A DNA stretch of 25,518 nucleotides, taken from Bacteroidales bacterium. GTDB lineage: Bacteria; Bacteroidota; Bacteroidia; Bacteroidales; VadinHA17. This document shows positions 1-7,527 of this stretch, piece by piece. Every line of letters begins with the position of its first letter. The first letter of the stretch is position 1. Made by a program: the position numbers and the translations under genes. The DNA lies in the NCBI GenBank assembly GCA_016936695.1, contig JAFGXK010000075.1, forward strand, positions 1-25,518, in the 5' to 3' direction. The notes under the pieces are model-generated. The model did not search any database, had not been told where the DNA came from, and saw only the letters and a program-made list of their open reading frames with translations.

Positions 1-44
1 ACTAGCTTATTGTAAAACAACAAATATTTTACCCAAAACAATAT

Positions 45-107
45 GAATTTCTCCCTCTCCATCACCCCTTCTCCCTTTCTACTTCTCCTCTTCTCCTCTT
101 CAAACTC
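45..107. repeat. Polypyrimidine/polypurine tract downstream of HAD gene
   Basis: About 60 bp of almost pure C/T on the plus strand (G/A on the minus strand), with CTCCC, CTTCT and CTCTT units repeated irregularly. It lies just past the stop codon of the minus-strand HAD phosphatase. No coding sequence or hairpin terminator is visible in positions 1-112. It is low-complexity sequence; any role is unknown. Confidence 0.5.
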
Positions 108-112
108 TGGCA

Positions 113-724
113 TCACTGCAGCTTAACGTCCAGCCTGTTCCCAAGCTGTTCTGCTATCCTGGGCGACCCATTTGTAACCATACCCATCATGCCTGTCGCT
201 TCGGCAGCCATGACGTTTTCCTCGATGTCGTCGATGTAAAGCGATTCCTCGGGATTGAGTCCGTATTGCCTGATCAGATATTCATAAATTCTTATATCAG
301 GTTTTGACAGTTTGACTTCGGCCGAAATAATACCTCCGTCGAAGTGCCTGAAGAAAAAGTAATCGTTTTTTATCTCTTCAAATACATCCAGGGGGAAGTT
401 CGACAGATAATAAAGCCTGTAACCCTGTTTACGAAGCGCAGGAAGCAGTCTGGCATTGTCATCGAGGGGGAACATTATATCGCGCCTGAAGTTAAAAACA
501 AGGGCTATTTCCTCCTTATTCAGGGATGATTTCAAAGCTATTGATTCGATTGCTTCCGGAACCGTGATATTGCCGTTATCCAGCATTTTCCATTCCGGGC
601 TCTGAAAAATATCGGCAAGAATTGTATTTCTGATATTCCCCGGGTAATTTTTCTTCACCAGGTATTCTGAGGGAACAAAACTTATAAGGACATTTCCAAG
701 ATCAAAGACTATGTTTTTGATCAT
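113..724 (-). CDS. HAD-superfamily hydrolase (subfamily IA, YihX-like)
   Basis: A 203-residue cytoplasmic haloacid-dehalogenase-type phosphatase, probably acting on a small phosphorylated metabolite. Motif I is FDLGNVL with the nucleophile Asp8; it has the DxGN form of YihX-like proteins rather than DxDxT. Motif II is the LSNF serine at 108, motif III Lys141 (SKPD), and motif IV YIDD with Asp165/Asp166. The cap region lies between about residues 15 and 90. The start codon follows the stop of the upstream phosphofructokinase after a single base (TGA-T-ATG on the minus strand), so the two genes are very likely translationally coupled. The substrate cannot be told from the sequence; the pairing with a glycolytic kinase suggests a sugar phosphate, but that is inference. 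Confidence 0.9.
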   Translation of the reverse strand: MIKNIVFDLGNVLISFVPSEYLVKKNYPGNIRNTILADIFQSPEWKMLDNGNITVPEAIESIALKSSLNKEEIALVFNFRRDIMFPLDDNARLLPALRKQGYRLYYLSNFPLDVFEEIKNDYFFFRHFDGGIISAEVKLSKPDIRIYEYLIRQYGLNPEESLYIDDIEENVMAAEATGMMGMVTNGSPRIAEQLGNRLDVKLQ

Positions 725-725
725 A

Positions 726-2051
726 TCAGCGATTTTTCATGCTTATAGGCTGACCCGTTGCTTCAAGTACGTTCCACCAGAGTTCTCCTTCAACATCTAT
801 TTTCTTCCTTTTGGCAACAGCCATTGGTATGGGAACAAGAGTGAATTCATTATTCCAGTAGCCGACGACAAAGTCGGTTTTGCCTGCAAGCGCTGCATGA
901 ACAGCATTCTGTGAAAGAAGGTTGCAGAATTTGCTGTCGTTGGCGTTTGCAGGAGCGCTTCTGATGATATAACTGGGGTCGATGTATTTAATGGAGTGTG
1001 GGAATTCTTTAGCCTTGAATTCCTCGCTGATTTTTTCCTTAAGGTAGATGCCGATGTCTTTGTGTTTGATATTTCCGGATGCATCACGTTCGGCGTTTTC
1101 AGAGTCGAAGAAATCCTGCCCTGCTCCTTCAGCAACTACGATTACTGCATGATGCCTTTCCTCGAGCCGTTTCCGGAGTAATTTAAGAAATCCTCTCGGA
1201 CCGTAAAGATCGAACGGAACCTCCGGTATAAGGACAAAATTCACCTCCTGTATGGCAAGTGCAGCGCTGGCCGCAATGAATCCGGAATCGCGTCCCATGA
1301 GTTTCACCAGAGCTATTCCGTTGTAAGCTCCGTGAGCTTCATTATGGGCATTCATTATGATATCGTTGGCAATCGAGAAAGCAGTTTCGAATCCGAAAGA
1401 CTTCTGCATCAAGTCGATATCATTATCGATGGTTTTCGGTATTCCCGCTACGGCAATCCTCAATTTCCGCTTTTCAATTTCCTTGAAAATGGCATGTGCT
1501 CCCCGGAGTGTTCCATCTCCGCCGATACAGAAAAGAACGTTAATATTGAGAATCTCAAGTGTATCCACCATTTGTTCCACATCCTGGTTGCCCCTTGAAG
1601 TACCGAGGAAAGTTCCCCCCGACTGGTATATATCGCTAACCATTGGAGCTGTCAGTTCAATGACCGCGTGGTTGTATTTTGGTATAAGCCCTTCATAGCC
1701 GTACTGGATTCCCAGGATGCGGGTTATTCCATATCTGTAAACGAGCTGATTGACAAGAGCCCTGATAACGTTGTTAAGGCCAGGGCAGATACCGCCGCAT
1801 GTCACGATGGCAACCTTGGTTTTGGCAGGTTCGAAATATATAGTTTCCTTGGGTCCCGCTTTCTCAAACGAAGCCGGATTCTCGTTGGTATCCCTGTAGT
1901 GGTAATAGCTTTCAAGAGTACCCTCATAAAGTATCCTTTCGTCGTCCTTTACGAATTTATAAACAGGGCTGTCCTCGTGCTGTGAGGTTTTCAGAGGTGA
2001 AACAACACTGCACTTGCCTAAAGAGGTTACTATTAAATCATCGTATTTCAT
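726..2051 (-). CDS. pfkA: 6-phosphofructokinase (ATP-type, long form)
   Basis: A 441-residue phosphofructokinase that phosphorylates fructose 6-phosphate in glycolysis. The phosphoryl-donor site reads GGDGT at 177-181, the glycine form associated with ATP use; PPi-dependent enzymes carry GGDD. The catalytic loop is PKTIDND at 205-211 with base Asp209, and MGRDSG (252-257) is the substrate loop. Lys206 replaces the glycine of the E. coli type, so the enzyme has the Gly/Lys combination known from the group of trypanosome, plant and spirochaete ATP-PFKs. The N-terminal extension of about 75 residues and total length also fit that group. It is the first gene of a two-gene unit with the HAD phosphatase. 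The family call is secure; the phosphoryl donor is predicted from one motif. Confidence 0.93.
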   Translation of the reverse strand: MKYDDLIVTSLGKCSVVSPLKTSQHEDSPVYKFVKDDERILYEGTLESYYHYRDTNENPASFEKAGPKETIYFEPAKTKVAIVTCGGICPGLNNVIRALVNQLVYRYGITRILGIQYGYEGLIPKYNHAVIELTAPMVSDIYQSGGTFLGTSRGNQDVEQMVDTLEILNINVLFCIGGDGTLRGAHAIFKEIEKRKLRIAVAGIPKTIDNDIDLMQKSFGFETAFSIANDIIMNAHNEAHGAYNGIALVKLMGRDSGFIAASAALAIQEVNFVLIPEVPFDLYGPRGFLKLLRKRLEERHHAVIVVAEGAGQDFFDSENAERDASGNIKHKDIGIYLKEKISEEFKAKEFPHSIKYIDPSYIIRSAPANANDSKFCNLLSQNAVHAALAGKTDFVVGYWNNEFTLVPIPMAVAKRKKIDVEGELWWNVLEATGQPISMKNR

Positions 2052-2104
2052 TAGTATCTGATTTTTAATTTATTGGTCTGATGCCTGCCTATCGGCAGAC
2101 AGGG

Positions 2105-2162
2105 AACCCACATGGCTGAAAATAATATACAGATGTATTTGTGCATTTGATTCATGTGGGTT
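2105..2162. repeat. Concentric inverted repeat upstream of pfkA
   Basis: The 10-bp arms AACCCACATG (2105-2114) and CATGTGGGTT (2153-2162) are perfect complements around a 38-nt loop. Inside the loop, nearly at the same centre, is a second inverted repeat, ATACA-GA-TGTAT (2127-2138). It lies 54-111 bp upstream of the pfkA start, so on the minus strand it could be in the 5' leader or the promoter region. No T-run follows, so it is not a classical terminator. It could be an operator or an RNA structure. Confidence 0.55.
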
Positions 2163-2199
2163 TCATATTGTAAGGAATATTGTTAAAAATGTGCCGGTG

Positions 2200-2218
2200 C
2201 AGGAAAAAAAGAATCCTG
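2200..2218. repeat. Short inverted repeat (CAGGA / TCCTG)
   Basis: A 5-bp arm pair, CAGGA (2200-2204) and TCCTG (2214-2218), with an A-rich 9-nt loop; GCC/GGC outside can extend it after a bulge. It sits between two larger concentric inverted repeats in the ywbE-pfkA gap. On its own it is weak and could occur by chance. Confidence 0.25.
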
Positions 2219-2249
2219 TGGCTCAAATTTAGTTAAAATAATTATTGGC

Positions 2250-2318
2250 ATGCAATAACCTGCGACACAATTATCCACCCGGTTCAATGAGAACCGGACA
2301 TGTTGTGACTGATTGCAT
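2250..2318. repeat. Three-tier nested inverted repeat in ywbE-pfkA gap
   Basis: Three perfect arm pairs are nested in order: ATGCAAT (2250-2256) with ATTGCAT (2312-2318); CACAA (2266-2270) with TTGTG (2303-2307); CCGGTTC (2279-2285) with GAACCGG (2291-2297), closed by the 5-nt loop AATGA. Transcribed from either strand this would fold into a long stem with two internal loops. It begins about 30 bp beyond the ywbE stop on the minus strand and lacks an adjoining T-run. It may be the ywbE 3' end, a small RNA, or a decayed repeat element. The nesting is read directly; function is unknown. Confidence 0.6.
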
Positions 2319-2347
2319 TCAAGTGGAAAGGTCTAAAACAAAAAAAA

Positions 2348-2548
2348 TCAGTTTGACTGGATGATCTGTTTGATTCTCCCTACCAGACCGTTTTCGAGTT
2401 TTACCTTTATACCGTGAGGGTGATTGGGTGCTGTTGTGAGTATTTCTTTTACCCGGCCTCCTGTAAGCCTGCCGGTGCGCTTGTCTTCCGTAAGTTCTAC
2501 CAATACATCAATTCCCGGTCGTATGTCTGCCCTGCGTGTTCCTTCCAT
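2348..2548 (-). CDS. ywbE: YwbE family protein (DUF2196)
   Basis: A small basic-acidic protein resembling Bacillus YwbE, whose family hallmark is a short N-terminal R-DIxPG segment followed by a TG-L-G-VK-ILT stretch and HPHGIKVxLxxGxVGR. Those are present here (RRADIRPG, RTGRLTGGRVKEILT, PNHPHGIKVKLENGLVGRI). The family function is not established; the fold is likely a small beta-barrel. The frame is open to an ATG at 2614, but the ATG ending at 2548 is preceded by GGAGG with a 5-nt spacer and gives the family's usual length (66 residues), so I chose it. The gene stands alone, with large gaps on both sides. Confidence 0.82.
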   Translation of the reverse strand: MEGTRRADIRPGIDVLVELTEDKRTGRLTGGRVKEILTTAPNHPHGIKVKLENGLVGRIKQIIQSN

Positions 2549-2553
2549 TTCTG

Positions 2554-2558
2554 CCTCC
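2554..2558 (-). promoter_or_regulatory. Shine-Dalgarno deciding the ywbE start
   Basis: GGAGG on the minus strand lies 5 nt before the ATG at 2548. Strong Shine-Dalgarno sites are uncommon in this window, so this one supports the internal start over the longer frame beginning at 2614. Confidence 0.55.
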
Positions 2559-2697
2559 ATGTGAAACGTATTTGTTAAAACTTTTCTGATGTAACATTCC
2601 AGATCAGGGTGCAATTTTATACATTTTTATTTTTAGAAAACAATAAATATGTTAAAGTTTTAAATTAAATCTGGTTGCTGGTTGATGGTTTTCTTTT

Positions 2698-2737
2698 AAC
2701 CACGGAGTCACACGGAGTTATACACGGAGTCACACGG
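2698..2737. repeat. Tandem CACGGAGT-type intergenic repeat
   Basis: The word CACGGAGT occurs three times in about 35 bp (starting at 2701, 2711 and 2723) and a partial fourth copy (CACGG) ends the block. The units are 10-12 bp and are followed by a T-run. Similar accACxGAGtcACACxGAG strings occur between genes in many Bacteroidetes and other environmental genomes, from my general knowledge. It lies between ywbE and the lactonase gene and codes for nothing obvious. Confidence 0.65.
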
Positions 2738-2773
2738 TTTTTTCTCTGGTTCTGCCAGCCGTTATCGGGGGAG

Positions 2774-2797
2774 ACGACTTGCACGACTTGCACGACC
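2774..2797. repeat. 9-bp tandem repeat ACGACTTGC
   Basis: ACGACTTGC is present twice in tandem (2774-2782, 2783-2791) followed by a partial third copy, ACGACC. It ends about 10 bp before the stop codon of the minus-strand lactonase gene. It is too short to assign a role. Confidence 0.5.
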
Positions 2798-2807
2798 TTT
2801 ACGCCTG

Positions 2808-3707
2808 TCAATAAGCTCCCCTGATCCGTGTACTTATTGTGTAGAGTCCTTTACTTGCGGTAATGAAGATGGCTTTTCTGTTTTTTCCTCCGAAACATAT
2901 GTTGGCGGTCCAGTTTTCCGGCACCGTAATATTGCCAAGTTTTTTGCCTGTCTTGTCAAATACAGTCACTCCTTTTCCGGTAAGGTAGATGTTTCCTTTT
3001 GAATCGATAGTCATTCCGTCGGAACCCAGTTCGCAGAAGAGTTTTTTATCCGACAATGAACCATCGGGATTAATTGTATAAGACCAGGTTTTGTTTCCGC
3101 GGATGTCTGCCACATACAATGTTTTTCCGTCGGGCGTGCCCACTATTCCGTTAGGTTGAAGCAGCTCTTCCTCAACACGTTTAAGGGTAAGGCGATCAGC
3201 ACTCAGGAAATATACGCACTGCTTTTCCTGAGGCATTTCCGAATGATTCCACCATGCTCTTTTGTAGAAGGGGTCGGTGAAATAAATATTTCCTTCAGGT
3301 GAGACCCAAAGGTCATTCGGGCCGTTCATCAGTCGGTCTTCATACTTTAATGTGATTACATCCGGTTCTTTGCCGGGAGCAATTTTCCATATCTCATTCT
3401 TTTCGTCGGCACACGACCACAGGTTGTCGTGCTTGTCAAAAAACATACCGTTCGACCTTCCCGAAGGCTGCATAAAAGTTGACAGTTCGCCTTTTGTGCT
3501 CCATTTCATAATTCTGTCATTAGGCTGATCGGTGAAATAGACATTCCCGGTTTTGTCGGCTGCCGGTCCTTCTGTAAATGAAAACTCTCCGGCCAGCTTT
3601 ACAAGTTCCGCCCCGGGATACAGGATTGCTGACAATCCATCTTCTTGTGAATAAGTTGATTCATACGTGAATAACATCAGAAGAATGATCAGTAAACGGA
3701 TTTTCAT
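2808..3707 (-). CDS. Exported SMP-30/gluconolactonase-family protein
   Basis: A 299-residue six-bladed beta-propeller lactonase of the SMP-30/gluconolactonase/LRE family, which hydrolyses sugar lactones or related esters with one bound metal ion. Residues 1-20 form a signal peptide ending near TYS-Q, so it is secreted to the periplasm or outside. Expected metal ligands are Glu46 (FTEGP), Asn186 (QPNG) and Asp201 (YVAD), with Asn131 (GPNDL) at the substrate pocket. Repeated GNxYFTD strands mark the blades. It is followed upstream by a Tat-signal aldo/keto reductase and a secreted hydrolase on the same strand, hinting at joint breakdown of an extracellular compound. The substrate is not determinable. 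Confidence 0.9.
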   Translation of the reverse strand: MKIRLLIILLMLFTYESTYSQEDGLSAILYPGAELVKLAGEFSFTEGPAADKTGNVYFTDQPNDRIMKWSTKGELSTFMQPSGRSNGMFFDKHDNLWSCADEKNEIWKIAPGKEPDVITLKYEDRLMNGPNDLWVSPEGNIYFTDPFYKRAWWNHSEMPQEKQCVYFLSADRLTLKRVEEELLQPNGIVGTPDGKTLYVADIRGNKTWSYTINPDGSLSDKKLFCELGSDGMTIDSKGNIYLTGKGVTVFDKTGKKLGNITVPENWTANICFGGKNRKAIFITASKGLYTISTRIRGAY

Positions 3708-3849
3708 TATCTTGAGAATTAGGTTATCCTTTCAATCTGCCTTTAAAAAAAGAAAACAGAGGCATATTATTTGCCAAGGTAGCATTTACCGGCATATTTC
3801 CGGCTGTCTAATCAGATGCATTTCATAAGTGGAGCCTTACAGAAATCTG

Positions 3850-4761
3850 TCAAACAAGCCCGACCTTTCTTATTCTTTCGATATAATTATCTATATGATC
3901 CGGTTTTTCAAACCCGATAATAAGCATATCCACTGTTCCGAGCCCGAGCACAAATTTCAGCGACTGATCTATTTTTTCAGAATCATCCCTTAGCTTTCCT
4001 CCGCCTATGAGTTTCATGGCGATAACGCCTTTTCCCGACTTATGGAATTTCTCAATTACCGGAACGACAAGTGAAGGATCCTTTTTGTCCATATTTTCAC
4101 CAAACGGGTTTATTCTTACATGAATAACATCAACCCAGGGAGAGGCAGCAGCTGCTTCAAGTGCTTCGAATGAATGCACTGAAACACCGTGGGCCCTGAT
4201 GATTTTCTTTGCTTTAAGCTCCTCTAGCTCATCCATGTGCCGCCGGTATTTTTCGGTCCAGTCGCCCTCGGTCATGCAATGAAGCTGAACAAGGTCGATA
4301 TAATCGGTATTCAGTTCCCGGCGGAACCGGTCAACTGTCGTCAGCGGATAAGCCTTATCACTGTCGGGAATTCCTCCGGATGTGATCCACATTTTTGTGC
4401 CGATAACATAATTTTCGCGATCAACTCCCTTCAGCGCAGCCGTGGTGAACGGGTGGGTTCCATAACTGTCGGCGCAGTCGAAATATCTGATCCCTTTTTC
4501 GTATGCGGTTTTTATAAGCGATTCTGCGACCCCGGCCCTCGTGATGTTGGATGAGCGGTTATATCCGCTGTAACCCGTTCCCATGCCGAGAAGAGTGGTT
4601 TTTATTCCGGTTTTTCCAAGGGTGATGGTTTTGAATGGATCCAAAACCCTGACTTTGCTGTCGGGGGAGATTGCACTCACTGCATTTCCGAGAAGAACTG
4701 ATCCGGTACCGGCTGCCACGGTAGTCATGAATTGTCGGCGGGTAAGTTTCGTTTTGCCCAT
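3850..4761 (-). CDS. Tat-signal aldo/keto reductase
   Basis: A 303-residue NAD(P)H-dependent carbonyl reductase of the aldo/keto reductase superfamily. The catalytic tetrad is complete: Asp95 and Tyr100 (FDCADSYG), Lys123 (GTKMW) and His161 (VQLHC). The N-terminus begins with a twin-arginine signal (TRRQFMTT, residues 7-14) followed by a hydrophobic stretch to about 30, so it is probably exported folded with its cofactor. The TIM-barrel starts near residue 45 (ITLGKTGIKTTLLGMGTG). The neighbours are an exported lactonase downstream (142-bp gap) and a secreted hydrolase upstream (72-bp gap). Substrate unknown. No 4Fe-4S ferredoxin tail is present, unlike some Tat-signal relatives. Confidence 0.9.
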   Translation of the reverse strand: MGKTKLTRRQFMTTVAAGTGSVLLGNAVSAISPDSKVRVLDPFKTITLGKTGIKTTLLGMGTGYSGYNRSSNITRAGVAESLIKTAYEKGIRYFDCADSYGTHPFTTAALKGVDRENYVIGTKMWITSGGIPDSDKAYPLTTVDRFRRELNTDYIDLVQLHCMTEGDWTEKYRRHMDELEELKAKKIIRAHGVSVHSFEALEAAAASPWVDVIHVRINPFGENMDKKDPSLVVPVIEKFHKSGKGVIAMKLIGGGKLRDDSEKIDQSLKFVLGLGTVDMLIIGFEKPDHIDNYIERIRKVGLV

Positions 4762-4811
4762 TTTTGTCTTGATGTATCTGGTTTACAGTAATTGGAACAA
4801 ATTAAGCAAAT

Positions 4812-4830
4812 ATTATGTTCAAAACATAAT
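4812..4830. repeat. Inverted repeat at the 3' end of the CocE-type hydrolase gene
   Basis: ATTATGTT (4812-4819) and AACATAAT (4823-4830) are perfect 8-bp arms with a 3-nt loop, immediately after the stop codon of the hydrolase gene on the minus strand. The stem is AT-rich and is followed only by a weak T-rich stretch, so terminator function is possible but not strong. It lies 50-70 bp upstream of the aldo/keto reductase start and could instead be an operator for that gene. Confidence 0.4.
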
Positions 4831-4833
4831 GCC

Positions 4834-7014
4834 TCAGGGCAAAATACTCAGGCTGACATGCGAAGGGTGAAGAGCATCGTGGTAGATCCTTTGGGTTGCC
4901 TTGACAAAATCATCATCCGAGCATTTATAGATGTTCACGAATTTCTGCGGATTTCTGTCGACAAGCGGGAACCAGGAATTCTGTACCTGTATCATGATAC
5001 GGTGTCCTTTTTTGAAAGTATGGGCAACATCAGGCAATTCGAATTTTACTTCGGTAACCTTGCCGGGCACAAAAGGTTCGGGTTTTTCAAGGCTGTTCCG
5101 GTATTTCCCCCTCATAACTTCGCCCCTGACCAGCATCTGGTATCCGCCGAGAGGGTAGCCGGTACCGGGATCTTCTGATTTGAAATCGGGAGGGAAAACG
5201 TCGATCAGTTTCACGATATAGTCTGCATCGGTTCCGGTGGTTGAAACGAACAGTCCGGCATTCACCGGTCCGGTCACCGTGAAATCCTCATCCAGTACAG
5301 CGGTCTGGTAAACCATAACATCCGGCCTTCTTGAGGCAAAACGCTGGTCGTCTGTCATATATTCGGGAGACCTGGCTGCATGGACATCCTCTCTGTATGG
5401 GACCGGGTTCATGGGATCGGAAATATATTCGTCGAATGAATTATTATCTGAAGGAGGCTGAAATGATGCTATTTCCCCGGGGTGAAAATACAGGTTTTTC
5501 ACTTTGACGTTTGCAGGCGGCCAGCTGTCAAAATCCCTCCATTCGTTCGATCCGGTTACGAACATGGTTGCCTCGGCTATTCCCGGGTCTTCTGTTCCTT
5601 TAAGATGATGGTCGAAGAATTTCTTTTCAAGTTCCATGAATCTAAGGTTGGCATCCATCCCCCAGTATATGTTTCCCAGGTTCGCAGCCTCTCCGGCAGC
5701 CCACTGGCTGTGTGCCCAGGGACCCATCACAATGTGGTTTGTTACCGACCGGGGATTTTGCGTCTCGATTGCCTTGTATGTCTGGAGAGCTCCGTAGAGA
5801 TCCTCCGCATCGAACCATCCGCCAACTGTCATTACCGCAGGTTTTACATTACGAAGATGCGGCCTGGGATCCCTCGATTTCCAGAAATCGTCGTAATCGG
5901 GATGTTCAAAGACGTCGTTCCAGAATTTAATACTGTCGCCAAAGTATTTTGGGGCAATATTTTTTATTGCACCCAGCGAAAGGAAGAACTCATAATTGTC
6001 GGGAGTAGGCCAGCGGAAGGATGGTTTTCCGCTCCTCGACAGTTCTCTCCTGGGCTGCCCGAAGCTGTAATAGAAAGGGAAGCAATCGAGCAGGAAAAAT
6101 GCTCCGTTATGGTGGAAATCATCGCCGATGAACCAGTTGGTGACCGGTGCCTGCGGTGATACGGCCTTTACTGCCGGATGTGCATTTATAATCCCCATCG
6201 TTGAATAGAATCCCGGGTATGAGATCCCGAAAATTCCGACGTTTCCATTGTTGTTTTTAACATTTTTCACCAGCCAGTCGACCGTGTCCCATGTGTCTGT
6301 TGTTTCATCGGTGTCGGTCTGGGATTTCTTAACCGGGATTACCGGCCTGATATCTTCGAACACGCCTTCGCTCATGAATTTACCCCTGACATCCTGAAAG
6401 ACCATTATGTATTCATCGTTGGTAAATCTTGTATAAAGCTGCATGAAAACGTTGAAGCCCGATGGTCCTCCGCTCTCAATGTTGTATGGTGTTCTGTTGA
6501 GAAGAACAGGCCGAGGTGACGAGGAATTTTTTGGAGTGTAGATGGATGTAAACAGTTTAACGCCGTCGCGCATGGTTATATAGACCTCCTGTTTGTCATA
6601 TTTTTCTTTCAGTACTGTAGGACTTCCGGCCGGGGCCGCAATCGGCTGCCTTCCGAATTTTATTTCTGTTTTCAATTGCCCCTGTTCCAGGAAACCGGCT
6701 ATTTCGGTATAATCAGGATTTACTTTTCCGGCATATTTAAGTCCGGCCTGCTGATGGCTGAAGCTGAAATCAGGAAAGGTGAAAGTTGTTGTTGTTGAGG
6801 GTATCCCAAAGGCGTTTTGATCGGGACTATCCCAGGTGGAGGTATATTCGTCACCGGCAGATTTAATATGAAGGGAAAGCCGCAGCTGCATTCCCTGAAT
6901 GTCAGCAATTCCGTGCCAGTCGCCTTCTATTGACTGGCTGAAGGATTTAAGTGGAATAAATGACAGAATCATTACGGCATATAAGATTGCCGGAATCAGT
7001 TTGTTAAGTTTCAT
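4834..7014 (-). CDS. Secreted CocE/NonD-family hydrolase (X-Pro dipeptidyl-peptidase S15 type)
   Basis: A 726-residue serine hydrolase of the CocE/NonD family, which cleaves esters, acyl amides or X-Pro peptide bonds. Residues 1-26 are a signal peptide (ends SFS-Q). Residues 27-120 form an extra N-terminal beta-rich domain (IEGDWHGI) found in many Bacteroidetes members. The alpha/beta-hydrolase part starts at about 140 (VYITMRDGVKL) with nucleophile Ser265 in GISYPG, acid Asp402 (GGWFD) and His435 (GPWAHS). A C-terminal jelly-roll domain covers about 500-726. It is well conserved and intact. The local neighbours are an exported AKR and lactonase downstream and a thioesterase gene 73 bp upstream. 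Peptidase versus esterase cannot be decided here. Confidence 0.9.
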   Translation of the reverse strand: MKLNKLIPAILYAVMILSFIPLKSFSQSIEGDWHGIADIQGMQLRLSLHIKSAGDEYTSTWDSPDQNAFGIPSTTTTFTFPDFSFSHQQAGLKYAGKVNPDYTEIAGFLEQGQLKTEIKFGRQPIAAPAGSPTVLKEKYDKQEVYITMRDGVKLFTSIYTPKNSSSPRPVLLNRTPYNIESGGPSGFNVFMQLYTRFTNDEYIMVFQDVRGKFMSEGVFEDIRPVIPVKKSQTDTDETTDTWDTVDWLVKNVKNNNGNVGIFGISYPGFYSTMGIINAHPAVKAVSPQAPVTNWFIGDDFHHNGAFFLLDCFPFYYSFGQPRRELSRSGKPSFRWPTPDNYEFFLSLGAIKNIAPKYFGDSIKFWNDVFEHPDYDDFWKSRDPRPHLRNVKPAVMTVGGWFDAEDLYGALQTYKAIETQNPRSVTNHIVMGPWAHSQWAAGEAANLGNIYWGMDANLRFMELEKKFFDHHLKGTEDPGIAEATMFVTGSNEWRDFDSWPPANVKVKNLYFHPGEIASFQPPSDNNSFDEYISDPMNPVPYREDVHAARSPEYMTDDQRFASRRPDVMVYQTAVLDEDFTVTGPVNAGLFVSTTGTDADYIVKLIDVFPPDFKSEDPGTGYPLGGYQMLVRGEVMRGKYRNSLEKPEPFVPGKVTEVKFELPDVAHTFKKGHRIMIQVQNSWFPLVDRNPQKFVNIYKCSDDDFVKATQRIYHDALHPSHVSLSILP

Positions 7015-7087
7015 ATGAAGGGTTTAAAAAAGGTTAATGTTTAAAGCGATTATTTTTTGTCATTTTGACGGAGTTCTGGGATTAAAG

Positions 7088-7498
7088 TTACAGGTACTCC
7101 TGTATTTTTTCGATAAGAGGTTCCGGTGAAACAGGTTTTCCGTTCCTGGTCGAAACCCCCGTCACGACTGCTTTAACAATCAGTTTATTGTCGGGAATCC
7201 TGTAGATATCCTGGTAAAAGTTGATTCTCACATTTCCATCCCTTCTGATGAATGTTTTGACAATGAATCTGTCGCGGCTTCTGAGCGGATATTTATAATC
7301 TATTTCAACCCTGGTAACGATCAGGTCAATTCCTTCGTGATGGAGTTCAATAAAGCTGATTCCTCTGGAGATAAGAAATTCGTGTCTGGCATGTTCGAGA
7401 TAGTGCTGGTAATTTGCATTGTTGACAACACCTTGCAGGTCACACTCATAGTCCCTGACAATGAATTCAAGATCATGAATATTCCGCGGTTCTTCCAT
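7088..7498 (-). CDS. Acyl-CoA thioesterase (YbgC/FadM-like hotdog fold)
   Basis: A 136-residue single hotdog-domain thioesterase of the 4-hydroxybenzoyl-CoA thioesterase/YbgC group, which hydrolyses acyl-CoA thioesters in the cytoplasm. The signature VRDYECDLQGVVNNANY (14-30) contains the catalytic Asp20, followed by YLEHARHEFL in the long helix. The length is normal for the family. It lies 29 bp after the CoA-binding protein gene on the same strand, so the two are probably one transcript. Acyl chain preference is not visible from the sequence. Confidence 0.88.
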   Translation of the reverse strand: MEEPRNIHDLEFIVRDYECDLQGVVNNANYQHYLEHARHEFLISRGISFIELHHEGIDLIVTRVEIDYKYPLRSRDRFIVKTFIRRDGNVRINFYQDIYRIPDNKLIVKAVVTGVSTRNGKPVSPEPLIEKIQEYL

Positions 7499-7527
7499 CG
7501 TTTGTTATTTTATTAATAATCACTGTT

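Noticed and set aside
2698..2737. CRISPR-like direct repeats
   Set aside because: Units are only 10-12 bp with no unique spacers and no cas genes nearby.
3840..3851. Small palindrome ACAGA-AA-TCTGT at the end of the aldo/keto reductase gene
   Set aside because: Five-bp arms with a 2-nt loop cannot form a stable hairpin and may occur by chance.
5482..6159. A 225-codon plus-strand open frame inside the CocE-type hydrolase
   Set aside because: It is antisense to a well-conserved gene with an intact catalytic triad, and its translation resembles no protein family.
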